A stretch of 64,000 nt of DNA, taken from contig NZ_JACDRR010000025.1 of assembly GCF_013449375.1 (NCBI RefSeq), positions 20,697 to 84,696 on the forward strand, read 5' to 3'. Each line of letters opens with the position of its first letter. Positions within the stretch are counted from its first letter, which is position 1. Of the stretch, positions 19,216 through 30,639 are shown piece by piece. This DNA is from Pectobacterium sp. CFBP8739. Its GTDB lineage: Bacteria; Pseudomonadota; Gammaproteobacteria; Enterobacterales; Enterobacteriaceae. A program made the position numbers and the translations under genes. Under the pieces are notes generated by a model. It did no database searches, was not told where the DNA came from, and saw only the letters and a list, made by a program, of their open reading frames with translations.

Positions 19216-19778
19216 GTAAAACCAAGCGTTGGCTCACCGCTTTTCTGGCCCTGTTAGTGCTTATCCTCATCGGCTTGAATATTGCGGATGACAACACGGT
19301 AGCGGCACCGTATGCAAACGATCCTGCTGTGCCGGTCTATACCAGCGAAAAGACCAACACGCAGGTATACAGCCCTGCGGGTAAGCTGAGTTACAGACTG
19401 ATTTCGGAAAAAGCGGAGTATTTCAACGACGAACAGTTGAGCTGGTTTACCAAGCCTGTTGCCACGCTGTTCAATGAACAAGGCACCGCAACCTGGTCAG
19501 TACGCGCCGATCGCGCCAAGCTGACAAAAGACAAGATGCTCTATCTGTACGGCAACGTTGAGGTGAATAGCCTGACGAAAGACGCACAGCTTCAGCGCAT
19601 CACAACGAATAATGCCCAGGTGAATCTGGTCACGCAGGACGTCTCTTCCGATGATGAAGTTACCCTGTACGGCGCCAGCTTCACGTCAAGCGGAATGAAA
19701 ATGCGCGGGAATCTGCGTAACAAAACGGCCGAGTTGATCGAAAAGGTAAAAACCTCTTATGAAATCCAAAACCAATAA
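19212..19778 (+). CDS. lptC: LPS export protein LptC
   Basis: A 188-aa bitopic inner-membrane protein that passes LPS from the LptB2FG extractor to LptA. One N-terminal helix (about 7-24, WLTAFLALLVLILIGLNIA) precedes a periplasmic beta-jellyroll with SYRLISEKAEYFNDEQLSWF and the C-terminal strand GNLRNKTAELIEKVKTSYEI that contacts LptA. It overlaps kdsC by 4 nt and lptA by 20 nt. Confidence 0.96.
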   Translation: MSKTKRWLTAFLALLVLILIGLNIADDNTVAAPYANDPAVPVYTSEKTNTQVYSPAGKLSYRLISEKAEYFNDEQLSWFTKPVATLFNEQGTATWSVRADRAKLTKDKMLYLYGNVEVNSLTKDAQLQRITTNNAQVNLVTQDVSSDDEVTLYGASFTSSGMKMRGNLRNKTAELIEKVKTSYEIQNQ

Positions 19779-20331
19779 TCTGATGCGTAACACCCTGATC
19801 GCCAGCTCGCTGTTCGCCGTCAGCGTTTCCGCCTTTGCCGTCACGGGCGATAGCAACCAACCTATTCGCATTGATTCAGCACAGCAGTCTCTGGACATGC
19901 AGGGCAACACGGTGACATTCACCGGCAATGTTGTCGTGAAGCAAGGGACGATTGAAGTGAAAGCCGACAAAGTCGTCGTAACGCGTCCACAAGGCACGCA
20001 AGGCAATGAAGTGGTGGAAGGCTACGGTAACCCCGTGACGTTTTACCAGATGCAGGACAACGGCAAACCGGTGAAAGGTCACGCGCAGAAAATTCGCTAC
20101 GAGCTGGCCAAAGATTTTCTGGTGTTGACAGGCAATGCCTATCTGGAACAGCAGGACAGCAATGTCAAAGGCGATCGCATTACCTATTTGGTGAAACAGC
20201 AACAGATGGAAGCAACCAGCGAAAAAGGCAAGCGTGTGACGACGGTGTTAGTCCCCTCTCAGCTTCAGGAGAAAGAGAACAAGAACCAGACTTCTCGTTC
20301 TCAACAATCGCAACCACGGGTCACTGAGTAA
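19759..20331 (+). CDS. lptA: LPS transport periplasmic bridge protein LptA
   Basis: A 190-aa periplasmic protein whose head-to-tail oligomers form the LPS bridge between LptC and LptD. The signal peptide ends near residue 27 (SVSAFA). The OstA core includes SLDMQGNTVTFTGNVVVKQG, GNPVTFYQMQDNGKPVKGHA and GNAYLEQQDSNVKGDRITY. The C-terminal tail is polar and variable, as in relatives. It begins inside the last 20 nt of lptC and ends 3 nt before lptB. Confidence 0.97.
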   Translation: MKSKTNNLMRNTLIASSLFAVSVSAFAVTGDSNQPIRIDSAQQSLDMQGNTVTFTGNVVVKQGTIEVKADKVVVTRPQGTQGNEVVEGYGNPVTFYQMQDNGKPVKGHAQKIRYELAKDFLVLTGNAYLEQQDSNVKGDRITYLVKQQQMEATSEKGKRVTTVLVPSQLQEKENKNQTSRSQQSQPRVTE

Positions 20332-20334
20332 GTT

Positions 20335-21060
20335 ATGGCAACATTAACCGCAGAAAATCTGGCCAAAGCGTACAAAGGCCGTAAGGTTGTCGAAAATGTC
20401 AGCCTGACCGTCAATTCCGGTGAAATCGTCGGCCTGCTCGGGCCGAACGGTGCTGGTAAAACGACAACGTTCTACATGGTCGTGGGTATCGTCCCCCGTG
20501 ATGAAGGGCGAATTGTCATTGACGACGATGACATCAGCCTGCTTCCTCTGCATGAACGTGCGCTGCGCGGCATTGGCTACCTGCCGCAGGAAGCCTCTAT
20601 TTTTCGTCGCTTAAGCGTCTATGACAACCTGATGGCTGTGCTGCAGATCCGCAAAGATCTGACGACCGAGCAGCAGGAAGATCGTGCCAATGAGCTAATG
20701 GAAGAATTCCATATTATTCATTTGCGCGATAGTCTGGGACAATCGCTGTCCGGTGGGGAAAGACGCCGCGTAGAGATTGCGCGTGCGCTGGCGGCAAATC
20801 CGAAGTTCATCCTGCTGGATGAACCGTTTGCGGGCGTAGACCCGATCTCCGTACTGGATATTAAAAAAATCATTGAGCATCTGCGTGACAGCGGACTTGG
20901 CGTGTTGATTACCGATCATAACGTCCGCGAAACGCTCGATGTCTGTGAACGAGCCTATATCGTGAGTCAGGGCAACCTGATCGCCCACGGTTCACCGACC
21001 GATATTCTGGCCGATGAACAGGTGAAGCGCGTCTATCTGGGCGAAGGCTTCCGACTCTGA
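20335..21060 (+). CDS. lptB: LPS export ABC ATPase LptB
   Basis: A 241-aa cytoplasmic ATPase that drives LPS extraction by LptFG. Walker [11 protein letters not shown], signature LSGGERRR, Walker [13 protein letters not shown] and the switch His in ITDHNVRE are present. The length equals the E. coli protein. It ends in the conserved [12 protein letters not shown] and is followed 49 nt later by rpoN. Confidence 0.98.
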   Translation: MATLTAENLAKAYKGRKVVENVSLTVNSGEIVGLLGPNGAGKTTTFYMVVGIVPRDEGRIVIDDDDISLLPLHERALRGIGYLPQEASIFRRLSVYDNLMAVLQIRKDLTTEQQEDRANELMEEFHIIHLRDSLGQSLSGGERRRVEIARALAANPKFILLDEPFAGVDPISVLDIKKIIEHLRDSGLGVLITDHNVRETLDVCERAYIVSQGNLIAHGSPTDILADEQVKRVYLGEGFRL

Positions 21061-21109
21061 TAGGGTAATATTTTATCTTTGCAGCACTTATGGGACGTTA
21101 GCGCGATTT

Positions 21110-22543
21110 ATGAAGCAAGGTTTGCAACTCAGGCTTAGCCAGCAACTGGCCATGACCCCACAGCTCCAACAGGCCATCCGCCTGTTGCAACTGTCCACGC
21201 TTGAATTGCAACAGGAAATTCAGCAGGCACTGGAAAGCAATCCGTTGCTCGAACAAACGGATCAGCACGACGAAATCGAGTCATTCGAAAAGGCAGACAG
21301 CGATTCACTGGATACCGGTGAAGCGCTTGAACAAAGGGACATGCCGGAAGAATTGCCGCTCGACGCTACCTGGGATGAGATCTACTCCGCAGGCACGCCG
21401 TCGGGCACTGGCACTGATTATCGCGATGAAGAACTGCCGATTTATCAAGGCGAAACCACGCAAACGCTTCAGGATTACCTGATGTGGCAGGTTGAGCTGA
21501 CGCCGTTTTCAGACACCGACGCCGCTATCGCGACCTCTATCGTCGATGCCGTGGACAACACCGGCTACCTGACCGTGCCGCTGGAGGACATTCTTGACAG
21601 CATCGGCGACGACGATGTGACGCTGGAAGAAGTCGAAGCCGTACTCAAACGCGTGCAGCGCTTTGATCCTGTTGGCGTCGCCGCTCGCGATCTGCGCGAT
21701 TGTTTGCTAGTGCAGCTTTCCCAGTTTGCTGACAGCACACCGCGTCTGGTCGAAGCCCGCCTGATCGTCAGCGATCATCTCGATCTGTTGGCCAATCATG
21801 ATTTCCGTAGCCTTATCCGCGTCACGCGCCTGAAAGAAGATGTGCTGAAAGAAGCGCTGGCGCTGATCCAATCGCTCGATCCACGGCCAGGGCAGTCGAT
21901 CAACACCGGCGAATCCGAATATGTGATCCCTGATGTACTGGTGCGCAAGGTTCAAGGCATCTGGGCCGTTGAACTGAACACCGACAGCATTCCCCGCTTG
22001 CAGATTAACCAGCAGTATGCGGCGCTGGGCAACAGCGCACGCAACGACAGCGACGGGCAGTTTATCCGCAGTAATCTGCAAGAGGCGCGCTGGCTCATCA
22101 AGAGTCTGGAAAGTCGTAATGACACACTGCTGAAAGTGACCCGCTGCATCGTCGAACAGCAGCAGGATTTCTTCGAGCAGGGTGAAGAATTCATGAAACC
22201 CATGGTACTGGCAGATATCGCCCAGGCAGTGGATATGCATGAATCCACCATATCACGCGTGACGACACAAAAGTTCCTGCACAGCCCACGCGGCATTTTT
22301 GAGCTAAAATATTTCTTCTCCAGCCATGTGAATACCGATAGCGGCGGAGAAGCCTCATCAACGGCAATTCGCGCGCTGGTCAAGAAGCTTATTGCGGCGG
22401 AAAACCCCGTCAAACCGCTAAGCGACAGCAAGCTTACGGCGTTGCTCTCCGATCAGGGCATCATCGTGGCGCGCCGTACCGTGGCAAAATACCGAGAGTC
22501 TTTATCTATCCCACCATCGAATCAGCGTAAACAACTGGTTTGA
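21110..22543 (+). CDS. rpoN: RNA polymerase sigma-54 factor
   Basis: Sigma factor for -24/-12 promoters that need an AAA+ activator. At 477 aa it equals E. coli RpoN. The Gln/Leu-rich region I ([20 protein letters not shown]) that contacts activators is followed by the acidic region II, the core-binding domain and the helix-turn-helix. The RpoN box ARRTVAKYR near the C-terminus reads the -24 element. The ribosome site before the ATG is weak. It heads the rpoN-hpf-ptsN-rapZ-npr set. Confidence 0.98.
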   Translation: MKQGLQLRLSQQLAMTPQLQQAIRLLQLSTLELQQEIQQALESNPLLEQTDQHDEIESFEKADSDSLDTGEALEQRDMPEELPLDATWDEIYSAGTPSGTGTDYRDEELPIYQGETTQTLQDYLMWQVELTPFSDTDAAIATSIVDAVDNTGYLTVPLEDILDSIGDDDVTLEEVEAVLKRVQRFDPVGVAARDLRDCLLVQLSQFADSTPRLVEARLIVSDHLDLLANHDFRSLIRVTRLKEDVLKEALALIQSLDPRPGQSINTGESEYVIPDVLVRKVQGIWAVELNTDSIPRLQINQQYAALGNSARNDSDGQFIRSNLQEARWLIKSLESRNDTLLKVTRCIVEQQQDFFEQGEEFMKPMVLADIAQAVDMHESTISRVTTQKFLHSPRGIFELKYFFSSHVNTDSGGEASSTAIRALVKKLIAAENPVKPLSDSKLTALLSDQGIIVARRTVAKYRESLSIPPSNQRKQLV

Positions 22544-22566
22544 TCTCAACAGAGAAGGAAGACACG

Positions 22567-22854
22567 ATGCAGCTCAACATTACCGGACACCACATCGAAA
22601 TCACTGAACCGCTGCGTGATTTTGTGAATGGCAAGTTTGCCAAATTAGAGCAGTATTTTGACCGGATTAATCAGGTCAATGTGGTATTGAGAGTGGAAAA
22701 AGTTCAGCAAATTGCCGAGGCCACGCTCCACGTTAATGGTGGCGAACTGCATGCAACCTCAGAAGCGGAAGATATGTACGCCGCGATAGATTTATTGATT
22801 GATAAGCTGGCAAGACAGCTCAATAAGCATAAAGATAAACTCAAGCAGCACTAA
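22567..22854 (+). CDS. hpf: Ribosome hibernation promoting factor (short form)
   Basis: A 95-aa HPF/YfiA-family protein that binds the 30S mRNA/tRNA channel and promotes 100S dimers in stationary phase. The start MQLNITGHHIEIT gives the E. coli length and follows GAGAAGGAAGACACG. Conserved FDRINQVNVVLRVEKVQQIAEAT and a basic C-terminus (KHKDKLKQH) fit the short form. It lies 23 nt downstream of rpoN. Confidence 0.96.
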   Translation: MQLNITGHHIEITEPLRDFVNGKFAKLEQYFDRINQVNVVLRVEKVQQIAEATLHVNGGELHATSEAEDMYAAIDLLIDKLARQLNKHKDKLKQH

Positions 22855-22950
22855 TTTTCTCCTTTGTCGTTTGGCACAGGAACAAACTCGGCCCATCCAT
22901 CGGGTGGGTCGGGATCACCAGAAGTGAAAGCGTCGTTAAGTGAAAATAAA

Positions 22951-23424
22951 ATGAACCACGATCCCGTATTGCAACTCAGCACCGTATTACGTCCTGAATG
23001 CACCCGAAGCACCGTCCATTGCCAGAGTAAGAAACGGGCATTGGAAATTATCAGTGAGCTGGCCGCCAGACAGCTTAACATTCCTTCGCAGATTATCTTT
23101 GATGCCATCCTGACCCGGGAGCGGATGGGCAGCACAGGAATCGGCGGTGGCATTGCCATTCCTCACGGCAAGCTGGAAGACGATAATGCGCTGGGCGCCA
23201 TCGGTGTTTTCATCCAGTTAGAGCAACCGATCGCTTTCGATGCTATTGATAATCAGGCTGTTGATCTGCTTTTTGCCTTGCTGGTTCCGGCGGAACAATG
23301 TAAAACCCATTTGCATACCCTGTCGCTTGTTGCCAAGCGGCTGGCGGATAAAACGGTTTGCCGACGCCTGCGTGCGGCGCAAAGCGATGAAGAGCTGTAC
23401 CAGATTATGACGGAAGCCGGTTAA
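22951..23424 (+). CDS. ptsN: Nitrogen-PTS enzyme IIA (EIIA-Ntr)
   Basis: A 157-aa regulatory phosphocarrier at the end of the EI-Ntr/NPr/EIIA-Ntr chain, controlling potassium transport and nitrogen responses. His72 in IAIPHGKLE is the phosphorylation site. The ATG at 22951 gives the family N-terminus (E. coli 163 aa); the C-terminus stops at MTEAG, a few residues short of the E. coli protein. It belongs to the conserved rpoN-linked module. Confidence 0.96.
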   Translation: MNHDPVLQLSTVLRPECTRSTVHCQSKKRALEIISELAARQLNIPSQIIFDAILTRERMGSTGIGGGIAIPHGKLEDDNALGAIGVFIQLEQPIAFDAIDNQAVDLLFALLVPAEQCKTHLHTLSLVAKRLADKTVCRRLRAAQSDEELYQIMTEAG

Positions 23425-23584
23425 GCCGAATGGTTGTCATGTTCACGATGACGGGCGATTCGCCGTGGGTTCAGAGAATGCTTGCAATCCCTGCGCTAAG
23501 CCGTCATTTTTTTAGCTATACATCACTTTATAAAAACAGTGGCAATGAGAATTCGCCATCACGTTGCCAGAGGGGAGTCGTCAG

Positions 23585-24442
23585 ATGGTGCTGATGATTG
23601 TCAGTGGTCGCTCAGGTTCAGGGAAATCTGTCGCCCTGCGCGCACTGGAAGATATGGGGTTCTACTGCGTAGATAACCTGCCTGTGGTTTTACTGCCAGA
23701 GCTGGCTAATACGCTTGCGGCACGTAATATTTCCGCAGCAGTCAGCATTGACGTGCGCAATATGCCGGAATCGCCAGAGATCTTCGAGCATGCCATGGAG
23801 CAACTGCCGCCAAGCTTCTCGCCTCAATTGCTATTTCTGGATGCCGACCGCAATACATTAATCCGTCGCTATAGCGATACCCGTCGCCTGCATCCGCTCT
23901 CCAGCAAGAATCTGTCGCTGGAAAGCGCCATTGATGAAGAAAGCGATCTGCTGGAGCCGCTGCGTTCACGCGCCGACCTGATTGTCGACACCTCCGAGAT
24001 GTCGGTACATGAACTGGCTGAGATGCTACGTACCCGTTTGCTCGGCAAGCGGGAACGTGAGCTTACGATGGTGTTCGAATCGTTCGGTTTCAAGCACGGC
24101 ATCCCCATTGATGCGGATTACGTCTTTGACGTGCGTTTCTTGCCGAACCCGCACTGGGATCCGAAGCTGCGCCCGATGACTGGTCTGGATAAGCCCGTTG
24201 CGTCCTTCCTCGACAGGCACACCGAAGTTCACAACTTCATCTACCAGACTCGCAGCTATCTGGAACTGTGGCTGCCAATGCTGGAAACCAATAACCGCAG
24301 CTATCTGACTGTCGCTATTGGCTGTACCGGCGGTAAACACCGTTCCGTCTACGTCGCCGAGCAGTTGGCAGACTACTTCCGTTCACGCGGTAAGAACGTC
24401 CAGTCGCGCCACCGTACGCTGGAAAAGCGTAAACCCTCGTAA
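23585..24442 (+). CDS. rapZ: RNase adapter protein RapZ
   Basis: A 285-aa adapter that binds GlmY/GlmZ sRNAs and presents GlmZ to RNase E, so tuning glucosamine 6-phosphate synthesis. Walker A GRSGSGKS is at residues 8-15. The C-terminal RNA/metabolite-binding domain has [19 protein letters not shown] and the basic tail [18 protein letters not shown] chose the ATG at 23585 ([11 protein letters not shown]) as in E. coli; the frame extends seven codons upstream. Confidence 0.97.
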   Translation: MVLMIVSGRSGSGKSVALRALEDMGFYCVDNLPVVLLPELANTLAARNISAAVSIDVRNMPESPEIFEHAMEQLPPSFSPQLLFLDADRNTLIRRYSDTRRLHPLSSKNLSLESAIDEESDLLEPLRSRADLIVDTSEMSVHELAEMLRTRLLGKRERELTMVFESFGFKHGIPIDADYVFDVRFLPNPHWDPKLRPMTGLDKPVASFLDRHTEVHNFIYQTRSYLELWLPMLETNNRSYLTVAIGCTGGKHRSVYVAEQLADYFRSRGKNVQSRHRTLEKRKPS

Positions 24443-24473
24443 TCGTCGGCAACCCAATACAACTAGGTACCCC

Positions 24474-24746
24474 ATGACAGTCCGACAAACGGTTGAAATC
24501 AAAAATAAGCTGGGTATGCACGCTCGCCCAGCCATGAAGCTGTTCGAACTGGTACAGAGCTTTGATGCAGAAGTGATACTGCGTAATGACAGCGGCACCG
24601 AAGCCGAAGCCAGCAGCGTGATTGCTATGCTGATGCTGGACTCCGCCAAAGGGCGCCTTATCGAAGTAGAAGCCACTGGCCCAGATGAAGAACAGGCACT
24701 TGCCGCCGTCATCGGACTGTTCGAAGCTGGGTTCGACGAAGACTAG
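24474..24746 (+). CDS. npr: Nitrogen-PTS phosphocarrier NPr
   Basis: A 90-aa HPr-like protein passing phosphate from EI-Ntr to EIIA-Ntr. His16 in LGMHARPAM is the phosphorylated residue and the regulatory-site region [10 protein letters not shown] follows. The length equals E. coli NPr (PtsO). Last gene of the rpoN module, 31 nt after rapZ and followed by a terminator. Confidence 0.97.
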   Translation: MTVRQTVEIKNKLGMHARPAMKLFELVQSFDAEVILRNDSGTEAEASSVIAMLMLDSAKGRLIEVEATGPDEEQALAAVIGLFEAGFDED

Positions 24747-24852
24747 CGATTTCCTTAGCAGGCTATCTGCCAGTTTTCATAGCAAGGAGCACTTCACTTT
24801 CCTCCCCGAACCTCCTACTATCTACCTACATAAATCATAATATTTTCTTATA

Positions 24853-24885
24853 CCCCTGCTCCTTTGGGCGCGGGGGTTATTTTTA
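24853..24885 (+). terminator. Terminator after npr
   Basis: CCCCTGC pairs with GCGGGGG around a 10-nt loop, then TTATTTTTAT. It lies about 105 nt past the npr stop and before rnk. Confidence 0.7.
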
Positions 24886-24916
24886 TATCATCTAAAAATA
24901 CCAACTGGAGAGGAGT

Positions 24917-25327
24917 ATGACGAAACCTAACCTGACAATCAGTGAATTGGATGCAGAACGTCTGGATATGTTATTGGAGCAGCCCGCCTTTGCGGACAGC
25001 GAGATCGCACAGGCGTTGAATGAGGAGCTGGATCGGGCGGACATTCTGCCTTCGGCATCGATTCCCTCACATGTCGTCACCATGAATAGTCGGGTGCGTT
25101 TCCGCGACCTGAATACCAACGAAGAGCACATCCGCACGCTGGTTTATCCGGCCGCGGTGAAAGACAGCCAAGAACCGCTGTCGGTGATGGCTCCGCTGGG
25201 CGCAGCACTATTGGGAATGCATGTGGGAAATTCGATCACCTGGCAGTTGCCAAACGGTGAAGAAACGCGAATTGAAGTGCTCGAACTACTCTATCAGCCT
25301 GAAGCCGCAGGCGAGTACCACCGCTAA
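24917..25327 (+). CDS. rnk: Regulator of nucleoside diphosphate kinase Rnk
   Basis: A 136-aa cytoplasmic GreA/GreB-related protein that binds RNA polymerase and in E. coli affects nucleoside diphosphate kinase levels. A short N-terminal coiled coil (about 4-45) is followed by the FKBP-like domain with [14 protein letters not shown] and [17 protein letters not shown]. The full length matches E. coli Rnk. AGAGGAGT is the ribosome site. It converges on pmbA with a hairpin between them. Confidence 0.93.
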   Translation: MTKPNLTISELDAERLDMLLEQPAFADSEIAQALNEELDRADILPSASIPSHVVTMNSRVRFRDLNTNEEHIRTLVYPAAVKDSQEPLSVMAPLGAALLGMHVGNSITWQLPNGEETRIEVLELLYQPEAAGEYHR

Positions 25328-25360
25328 AGCTGCGGGGTACGATGGCCACTATCGGCATAG

Positions 25361-25399
25361 AGTAACAGCCGTCGGACACTGCCGACGGCGACGGTTACT
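25361..25399. terminator. Bidirectional hairpin between rnk and pmbA
   Basis: Core stem 25368-25375 with 25382-25389 (GCCGTCGG/CCGACGGC). Outer arms AGTAAC (25361-25366) and GTTACT (25394-25399) also pair. It sits between convergent genes and lacks a strong U-tract on either side. Confidence 0.6.
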
Positions 25400-25414
25400 C
25401 AACGCAGAACCGAT

Positions 25415-26755
25415 TTATTCCCCGGCGATTTTCATATCAGGCAACAGCACGGAACCACACTGGATATTGCTTCGGGTTTCGATATCATTCCCCACCGTCA
25501 CAATATTGCGCAGCATGTCTTTCAGGTTACCCGCGATCGTAATCTCACTAACTGGGTACTGGATTTCGCCGTTTTCAACCCAGAAGCCAGATGCCCCGCG
25601 GGAATAATCTCCCGTCACACCGCTCACGCCTTGCCCCATCAGTTCGGTCACCAGCAGGCCTTTGCCCATCTGTTTCAGCATGCCGTTGAAATCCAGACCT
25701 TGTCCGGCAATCCGCCAGTTATGAATACCACCCGCATGACCGGTGCTCTTCATCCCCAATTTACGAGCGGAGTAGCTCGTCATCAGCCAGGTCTGCAACA
25801 CGCCCGCCTTCACAATGTCACGCGCCTGCGTCTGCACGCCTTCGCTGTCGAACGGCGTAGAAGCCAGCCCTTTAAGCAAGTGCGGCTGCTCCTCTATCGT
25901 CAGCCACTCTGGCAGAATCTGCTGGCCGAGTTTATCCAGCAGGAAGGTCGATTTACGATAAACGCTACCGCCGCTGATCGCGCCAACCAGATGGCCAAAC
26001 AGGCCTGTCGCGACTTCGGCAGAGAACATCACCGGAGCCTGCATGGTTGGTAGCTTGCGCGGTGACAGGCGGGATAATGTGCGGCGCGCGCACTCTTCAC
26101 CCACCCATTCAGGGCTGCGCAAATCATCCAGCGCACGGCCAACGGTGTAGGCATAATCCCGTTCCATATCGCCATTCACTTCAGCAATCACGCAACTGGA
26201 CATGGAATGACGGCTGGAGCAGTAGCTTTTCAGCAAACCGTGGCTATTGCCGAACACCTTAACGCCATAATGACTGTTAAAACTGCCGCCTTCGGTGTTG
26301 GTGATACGCTTGTCAGCCTGTAATGCGGCCTGTTCTGCGCGAGCGGCTAACTCAATGCCGCGATCCGCATCCAACTCGGTCGGATGGAACAGATCGAGAT
26401 CCGGCGCGTCAAACGCCAGAAGATCGCGATCCGCCGGGCCAGCAAACGGATCGACAGAGGTATAGCGCGCAATATCCAGCGCGGCCTGTACAGTGCGCGC
26501 TATCGCATCCGGGCTAAGATCGGTAGACGATGCGCTGCCTTTACGCTGTTGATGATAAACTGTGATGCCCAACGCACCATCGCTATTGAATTCAACATTT
26601 TCAACGTCACCATAACGGGTACTGACGCTAATGCCTGTCGTTTTTGTCACCGCGACTTCTGCCGCATCAGAACCGGCACGCGCCAGTTCCAGCGCCTGAG
26701 CCACCGCGAGCTCCAGCGCTTTACGTTGCTCTGCAACCTGAGTAGTTATCGTCAT
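25415..26755 (-). CDS. pmbA: Metalloprotease PmbA (TldE)
   Basis: A 446-aa partner subunit of the TldD/TldE heterodimeric zinc protease that matures microcin B17 and degrades CcdA in E. coli. It has the two-lobed PmbA/TldD fold, with VEVAVTK-type N-terminal strands and the C-terminal glycine-rich [20 protein letters not shown] segment. As expected for TldE, the HEXXXH zinc motif is absent; that motif is in TldD at 32250-33695. Divergent from darP as in E. coli. Confidence 0.95.
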   Translation of the reverse strand: MTITTQVAEQRKALELAVAQALELARAGSDAAEVAVTKTTGISVSTRYGDVENVEFNSDGALGITVYHQQRKGSASSTDLSPDAIARTVQAALDIARYTSVDPFAGPADRDLLAFDAPDLDLFHPTELDADRGIELAARAEQAALQADKRITNTEGGSFNSHYGVKVFGNSHGLLKSYCSSRHSMSSCVIAEVNGDMERDYAYTVGRALDDLRSPEWVGEECARRTLSRLSPRKLPTMQAPVMFSAEVATGLFGHLVGAISGGSVYRKSTFLLDKLGQQILPEWLTIEEQPHLLKGLASTPFDSEGVQTQARDIVKAGVLQTWLMTSYSARKLGMKSTGHAGGIHNWRIAGQGLDFNGMLKQMGKGLLVTELMGQGVSGVTGDYSRGASGFWVENGEIQYPVSEITIAGNLKDMLRNIVTVGNDIETRSNIQCGSVLLPDMKIAGE

Positions 26756-27000
26756 TGTTCTGCCATAATGAGTGGAAGAAAGCTCACCATCATCATCCCC
26801 GCAACGAGCACAAAAGGGGCGTATACTCTCTATACTTCACGCAGCCAACACGTAGGTAACGTGAAGAGTGAGGAGCATAAAATGGTGTAGCATGATGCTT
26901 TCTAGTCTAACAGGATCTACGGACAATTTCGCACAAAGCCCAAACCTGTTAGTATCAGCCTCTTTTTTTCTGGTGGGCACGCTGTTCACCATCCCGGAGC

Positions 27001-27014
27001 CGCTACGCGTAGCG
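27001..27014. promoter_or_regulatory. 14-bp perfect palindrome upstream of darP
   Basis: CGCTACGCGTAGCG is fully self-complementary and ends 37 nt before the darP start, within the pmbA-darP divergent gap. It could be an operator or a leader hairpin; no assignment is possible from sequence. Confidence 0.35.
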
Positions 27015-27051
27015 TTAGAGATTGCTCCTGGACACTTTTTAGGAGCCAACC

Positions 27052-27603
27052 ATGAAGCAAAAGTACGAAGACTGGCTGAATGACGTCCCAGATAACCAAG
27101 AAGACGACGAAGATGATGAAATTATCTGGGTCAGCAAAAGTGAAATAAAGCGCGATGCCGAAGCGCTGAAAGATCTCGGCGCGGAACTGGTCGATCTGGG
27201 CAAAAACGCGTTGGAGAAGATCCCGTTGGATGACGATCTGCGTGCGGCGGTGGAACTGGCACAACGGATCAAGAAAGAAGGCCGTCGCCGTCAGCTACAG
27301 TTGATTGGTAAAATGCTGCGCGCCCGCGATCCCGAGCCTATCCAAACCGCGCTGGATAAACTGAACAACCGCCATAATCAGCAGGTGGCGTTATTCCACA
27401 AGCTGGAACAGTTACGTGACCGTCTGATTGAAGAGGGGGACGACGTGGTCCCTGATATTCTGGCGCTGTATCCCCATGCTGACCGTCAGCAGTTGCGTTC
27501 TCTGGTGCGTAATGCCCAGAAAGAGAAAGCGGCGAACAAACCGCCGAAATCCGCCCGCCAGATCTTCCAGTATCTGCGAGAACTGGCTGAAACCACAGAC
27601 TAA
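27052..27603 (+). CDS. darP: Ribosome-associated protein DarP (YjgA)
   Basis: A 183-aa DUF615 protein that binds late 50S precursors and aids 23S rRNA maturation in E. coli. The acidic N-terminus ([20 protein letters not shown]) is followed by two long helical bundles and the conserved [10 protein letters not shown] near the end. The length equals the E. coli protein. TTTTTAGGAGCCAACC precedes the ATG. The 14-bp palindrome at 27001-27014 lies in its 5' region. Confidence 0.95.
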   Translation: MKQKYEDWLNDVPDNQEDDEDDEIIWVSKSEIKRDAEALKDLGAELVDLGKNALEKIPLDDDLRAAVELAQRIKKEGRRRQLQLIGKMLRARDPEPIQTALDKLNNRHNQQVALFHKLEQLRDRLIEEGDDVVPDILALYPHADRQQLRSLVRNAQKEKAANKPPKSARQIFQYLRELAETTD

Positions 27604-27666
27604 TGTCAAAAGCGGGATGAGGTGTATGTCTCACTCATCCCGTGCTTTATTACCTCCCCACCAAGA

Positions 27667-29658
27667 TTAACTGCTCAGCGCGTGCTGATAATCACGCAGG
27701 ATCCCAGTCAAGCGTCCCACTGGCGCGGTCACACTCGGGGGAAGCTGCTGTTCCGTCAACATCTGCTGATAACGTTCAAGCTCGTCTAACAGCTGCGTGA
27801 AATAGCGGCTACGGGTGGTGTCACGTCGGGCCAATATCACCTGCTCTGCCGTCGCGCGAATCTGACGATGAAAGGCCGACAGTGCTGCGTTTTGCGGAAT
27901 ATCCAGCGTTCTCAGACGCTGGTGCATGATGATCAGCCACAGTGCGAGACGATACTTGGCAATGTCGTTAGGGAAGCGGTTAAGTAGCAGGAACAGCTGT
28001 TGATACAACGCAGGCAGGTGGTTTTCCTTGCGCCGCGTCGTGTTGGTCGTCAGCGCTGAAACCGCACCATACACAAAACGGTTCAGCAGCGTTCTCCCCG
28101 TATGCGTTTTGGTGTTATCTCGGATCAGCAGGATCACCATCAGCGCCAGAAAACAGCCGATGATCTGGCCGATCGCACTGTCCAAAAATTGACTGATGTG
28201 GAACGTCATCGGGTTGTCCAACACCAGGATATTGATCGTACTGGCTAGTGCGCCCAGCGAACCGAGACGACGTTTTTGTACTTCAAGCCCGAGGAAGAAG
28301 GCCATCGCCCCCAGACTCAGGCACAGCAGCAACATACTTTGCTGCGTTGAGGGCATAATAAACATGAACATTATTGCCCCCAGCGGCAGCGCGTAGATCG
28401 TCCCGAACAGAAAATCCTTCGCCATCATCTGCGGATTCGGCAAACGCATGGCAAGCGATGTCACCACCGCAATCATCACCATACATACGCTGCCAGAGGT
28501 CCAGCCGGTGCTCAACCAGAACAAACAGCCCAGTGCAGTCGCCACGCCAGTACGTAAGCCGTTGATCATGGCATGATGAGTTTCGGCTGATGGTGCTTTA
28601 ATTTCCACCTCGCTGTTCAACACGTCAGCTTCAATCGTCGTGATACGCCCGTTGGTGTGCACGCCTTTCGCTAACAACAAATAGCGCGTCGCCGCCCCCA
28701 CCCAGCTAACCAATGTAGGCGGCACGTCACGGCTGTTTGCGGCAATCAGGTGTCGCAATGCTTTCACACGGCAATGCACATCGCGGAATGACTCAACGGG
28801 CTGATCCAACACCAGCTTCAGGCTGCTTTTTACAGGAGTCGGGGCATCCTGCAAAATCAGGTAGGTTTCACACGCCTGGGTAATCATCGTGAGCGACTGC
28901 GTGTGCAACGACGTTAAACGGCGGTTACTGTTCTGCCAACGTGAGGATTCCAGCATCAGGCTGCTGCGCATGCCGCTTAGCGCGGTCGTTTTACGCACCA
29001 GCGCGTGCCATGCCGCATCGATGGTTTCTTTCTCCACGCCGTTCATGCTGAGTTGCAGTAAGCGATATTGATCCACCAGCAGCTCACCAATGTTCCGGTC
29101 AACGTCCTGTTTGATCGAACGTGGCGAAAACAGTAAATCCGCCAGAATGGCACAGACAATGCCCAGTACAATCTCGCTACAGCGCTCCACGGCAAACTGC
29201 GGCGTCAGCAGCGGCGTGCCCTGCGTCGACACAATAATAATCAGCGCGGTATAGCCTGCCAGCCCGAACACATAGGCATTTTCGACTTTAACCAGTGAAG
29301 AAACCCAGGTGCAGAGGCCAGCCCAAATACAGCACAGCATTAACATCACCACCGGTGCGCGCACAGTGGCAATAATGATGATAAGTGCACCGATACAGCC
29401 GATAAAGGTGCCAATAATACGCAGAATACCACGATGACGAATGGCACCGGAAAACGGCTCGCCGCCTGCGGCAAAAGCGGGGCCGGCAGCAACAATTGCC
29501 GCTGTCAGCACCGACCAGCGCGGAGTTTCCAACTGGAGATGGAAACCCAGAAACAGGGACAGCACAATCGCAAAGCTCAGTTTGAAGGCAAAGCGCACAC
29601 GCGCAAACGTCGGTGTCGTAAAGAACATAGGAACGGTTAACGAGGGCGTTTTCATCAT
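27667..29658 (-). CDS. aaeB: p-hydroxybenzoate efflux pump subunit AaeB
   Basis: A 663-aa inner-membrane protein of the aromatic acid exporter (FUSC/ArAE) family, working with AaeA to export hydroxybenzoate-type acids. Two sets of hydrophobic helices (about 20-170 and 365-520) alternate with cytoplasmic regions. The N-terminal [20 protein letters not shown] and [19 protein letters not shown] segments are typical. E. coli AaeB is 655 aa. Last gene of aaeXAB. Confidence 0.95.
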   Translation of the reverse strand: MMKTPSLTVPMFFTTPTFARVRFAFKLSFAIVLSLFLGFHLQLETPRWSVLTAAIVAAGPAFAAGGEPFSGAIRHRGILRIIGTFIGCIGALIIIIATVRAPVVMLMLCCIWAGLCTWVSSLVKVENAYVFGLAGYTALIIIVSTQGTPLLTPQFAVERCSEIVLGIVCAILADLLFSPRSIKQDVDRNIGELLVDQYRLLQLSMNGVEKETIDAAWHALVRKTTALSGMRSSLMLESSRWQNSNRRLTSLHTQSLTMITQACETYLILQDAPTPVKSSLKLVLDQPVESFRDVHCRVKALRHLIAANSRDVPPTLVSWVGAATRYLLLAKGVHTNGRITTIEADVLNSEVEIKAPSAETHHAMINGLRTGVATALGCLFWLSTGWTSGSVCMVMIAVVTSLAMRLPNPQMMAKDFLFGTIYALPLGAIMFMFIMPSTQQSMLLLCLSLGAMAFFLGLEVQKRRLGSLGALASTINILVLDNPMTFHISQFLDSAIGQIIGCFLALMVILLIRDNTKTHTGRTLLNRFVYGAVSALTTNTTRRKENHLPALYQQLFLLLNRFPNDIAKYRLALWLIIMHQRLRTLDIPQNAALSAFHRQIRATAEQVILARRDTTRSRYFTQLLDELERYQQMLTEQQLPPSVTAPVGRLTGILRDYQHALSS

Positions 29659-29666
29659 CGTCTCGC

Positions 29667-30632
29667 TTAACCAAACTCACGCAGGCGATAAAGGAGACGG
29701 ATAAGCGGCGACGGCTTTTTATCATTGTTGACCTGCTCACCGGTGATCACCACGGTTGCCGTCGTACCAGCCGGATAGAGGTCGCCCATTTGGCGATCGA
29801 GGCGAATTTTTACCGGCACACGCTGCGCCAAACGCACCCATTCCAGATTAGAATCCACGTTAGCCAGGCCTTTATTGTTTGCGCTGCTGCTGCTGTTATT
29901 CACGCCAGCCGCTACGCTATCCACCGTGCCATAAAATATCTTTTCGCTGCCCAACGGCGTAATTTCCACACGGTAGCCACGACGCACGCCTTCAAGCTTG
30001 GTTTCTTCCATGTACGCCAGCAGATAGAACGAATCCTTCTTCACCAGCGCTACCGCCGTGTTACCTCGTTCAATGAACTCACCGCTCTGCACATGCAGGT
30101 TGGTCACCCAGCCGTCGGCAGGGGCGCGCACCACGGTACGTTCCAGCTCCAGTTGCGCCAGTGACAACACCGCCTGCGCTTTAGCAAGCTGGTGCGTGGC
30201 GGTTTCCAGCGCATTACTGGACTGATCGATATTTTCCTGCGACATCGCACTGATGCCCAGTCGCGTCCGACGCCCTGATTCCCGACGTTTTTCCGTCACC
30301 AGCGCCTGATAATAGGCGACATCGGCTTCCGCCTGCGCCACGGCCTGATGGTAGCGTGGCTGATCGATGACAAACAGCACATCCCCTTTGTTCACCAACT
30401 GATTGTCCGTGACGCGAACATCGCTCAACAACCCACTGACGTCCGGCGCAATGGCGACAACGTCCGCCGTAAATTTGGCGTCACGCGTCCAGGGTGATTC
30501 GGTATAAAACGCCCAGATACGGAAAATGGCGACAATCGCACACAGCACAATCACCAGCGTAATAACCACGCGGCTCAGTTTTTTGATCAGCACGGCCTGC
30601 TGTCTAAACAAGGTTAAAAAGAACGCTTTCAC
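29667..30632 (-). CDS. aaeA: p-hydroxybenzoate efflux pump adaptor AaeA
   Basis: A 321-aa membrane-fusion protein with one N-terminal anchor (about 17-38), a lipoyl/barrel-sandwich domain split by an alpha-hairpin ([17 protein letters not shown] and [19 protein letters not shown]), and a beta-barrel ending in [10 protein letters not shown] chose the GTG at 30632 ([12 protein letters not shown]): GAGG lies 5 nt upstream, and the start falls 7 nt after the aaeX stop. Upstream codons of the same frame lie inside aaeX. E. coli AaeA is 310 aa. It ends 8 nt before aaeB. Confidence 0.94.
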   Translation of the reverse strand: MKAFFLTLFRQQAVLIKKLSRVVITLVIVLCAIVAIFRIWAFYTESPWTRDAKFTADVVAIAPDVSGLLSDVRVTDNQLVNKGDVLFVIDQPRYHQAVAQAEADVAYYQALVTEKRRESGRRTRLGISAMSQENIDQSSNALETATHQLAKAQAVLSLAQLELERTVVRAPADGWVTNLHVQSGEFIERGNTAVALVKKDSFYLLAYMEETKLEGVRRGYRVEITPLGSEKIFYGTVDSVAAGVNNSSSSANNKGLANVDSNLEWVRLAQRVPVKIRLDRQMGDLYPAGTTATVVITGEQVNNDKKPSPLIRLLYRLREFG

Positions 30633-30639
30633 AGACGCC

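Noticed and set aside
21110..22543. Possible fosmid or cloning artefact at rpoN because of the weak ribosome site
   Set aside because: The RpoN sequence and neighbour order are normal; a weak site is common for this gene.
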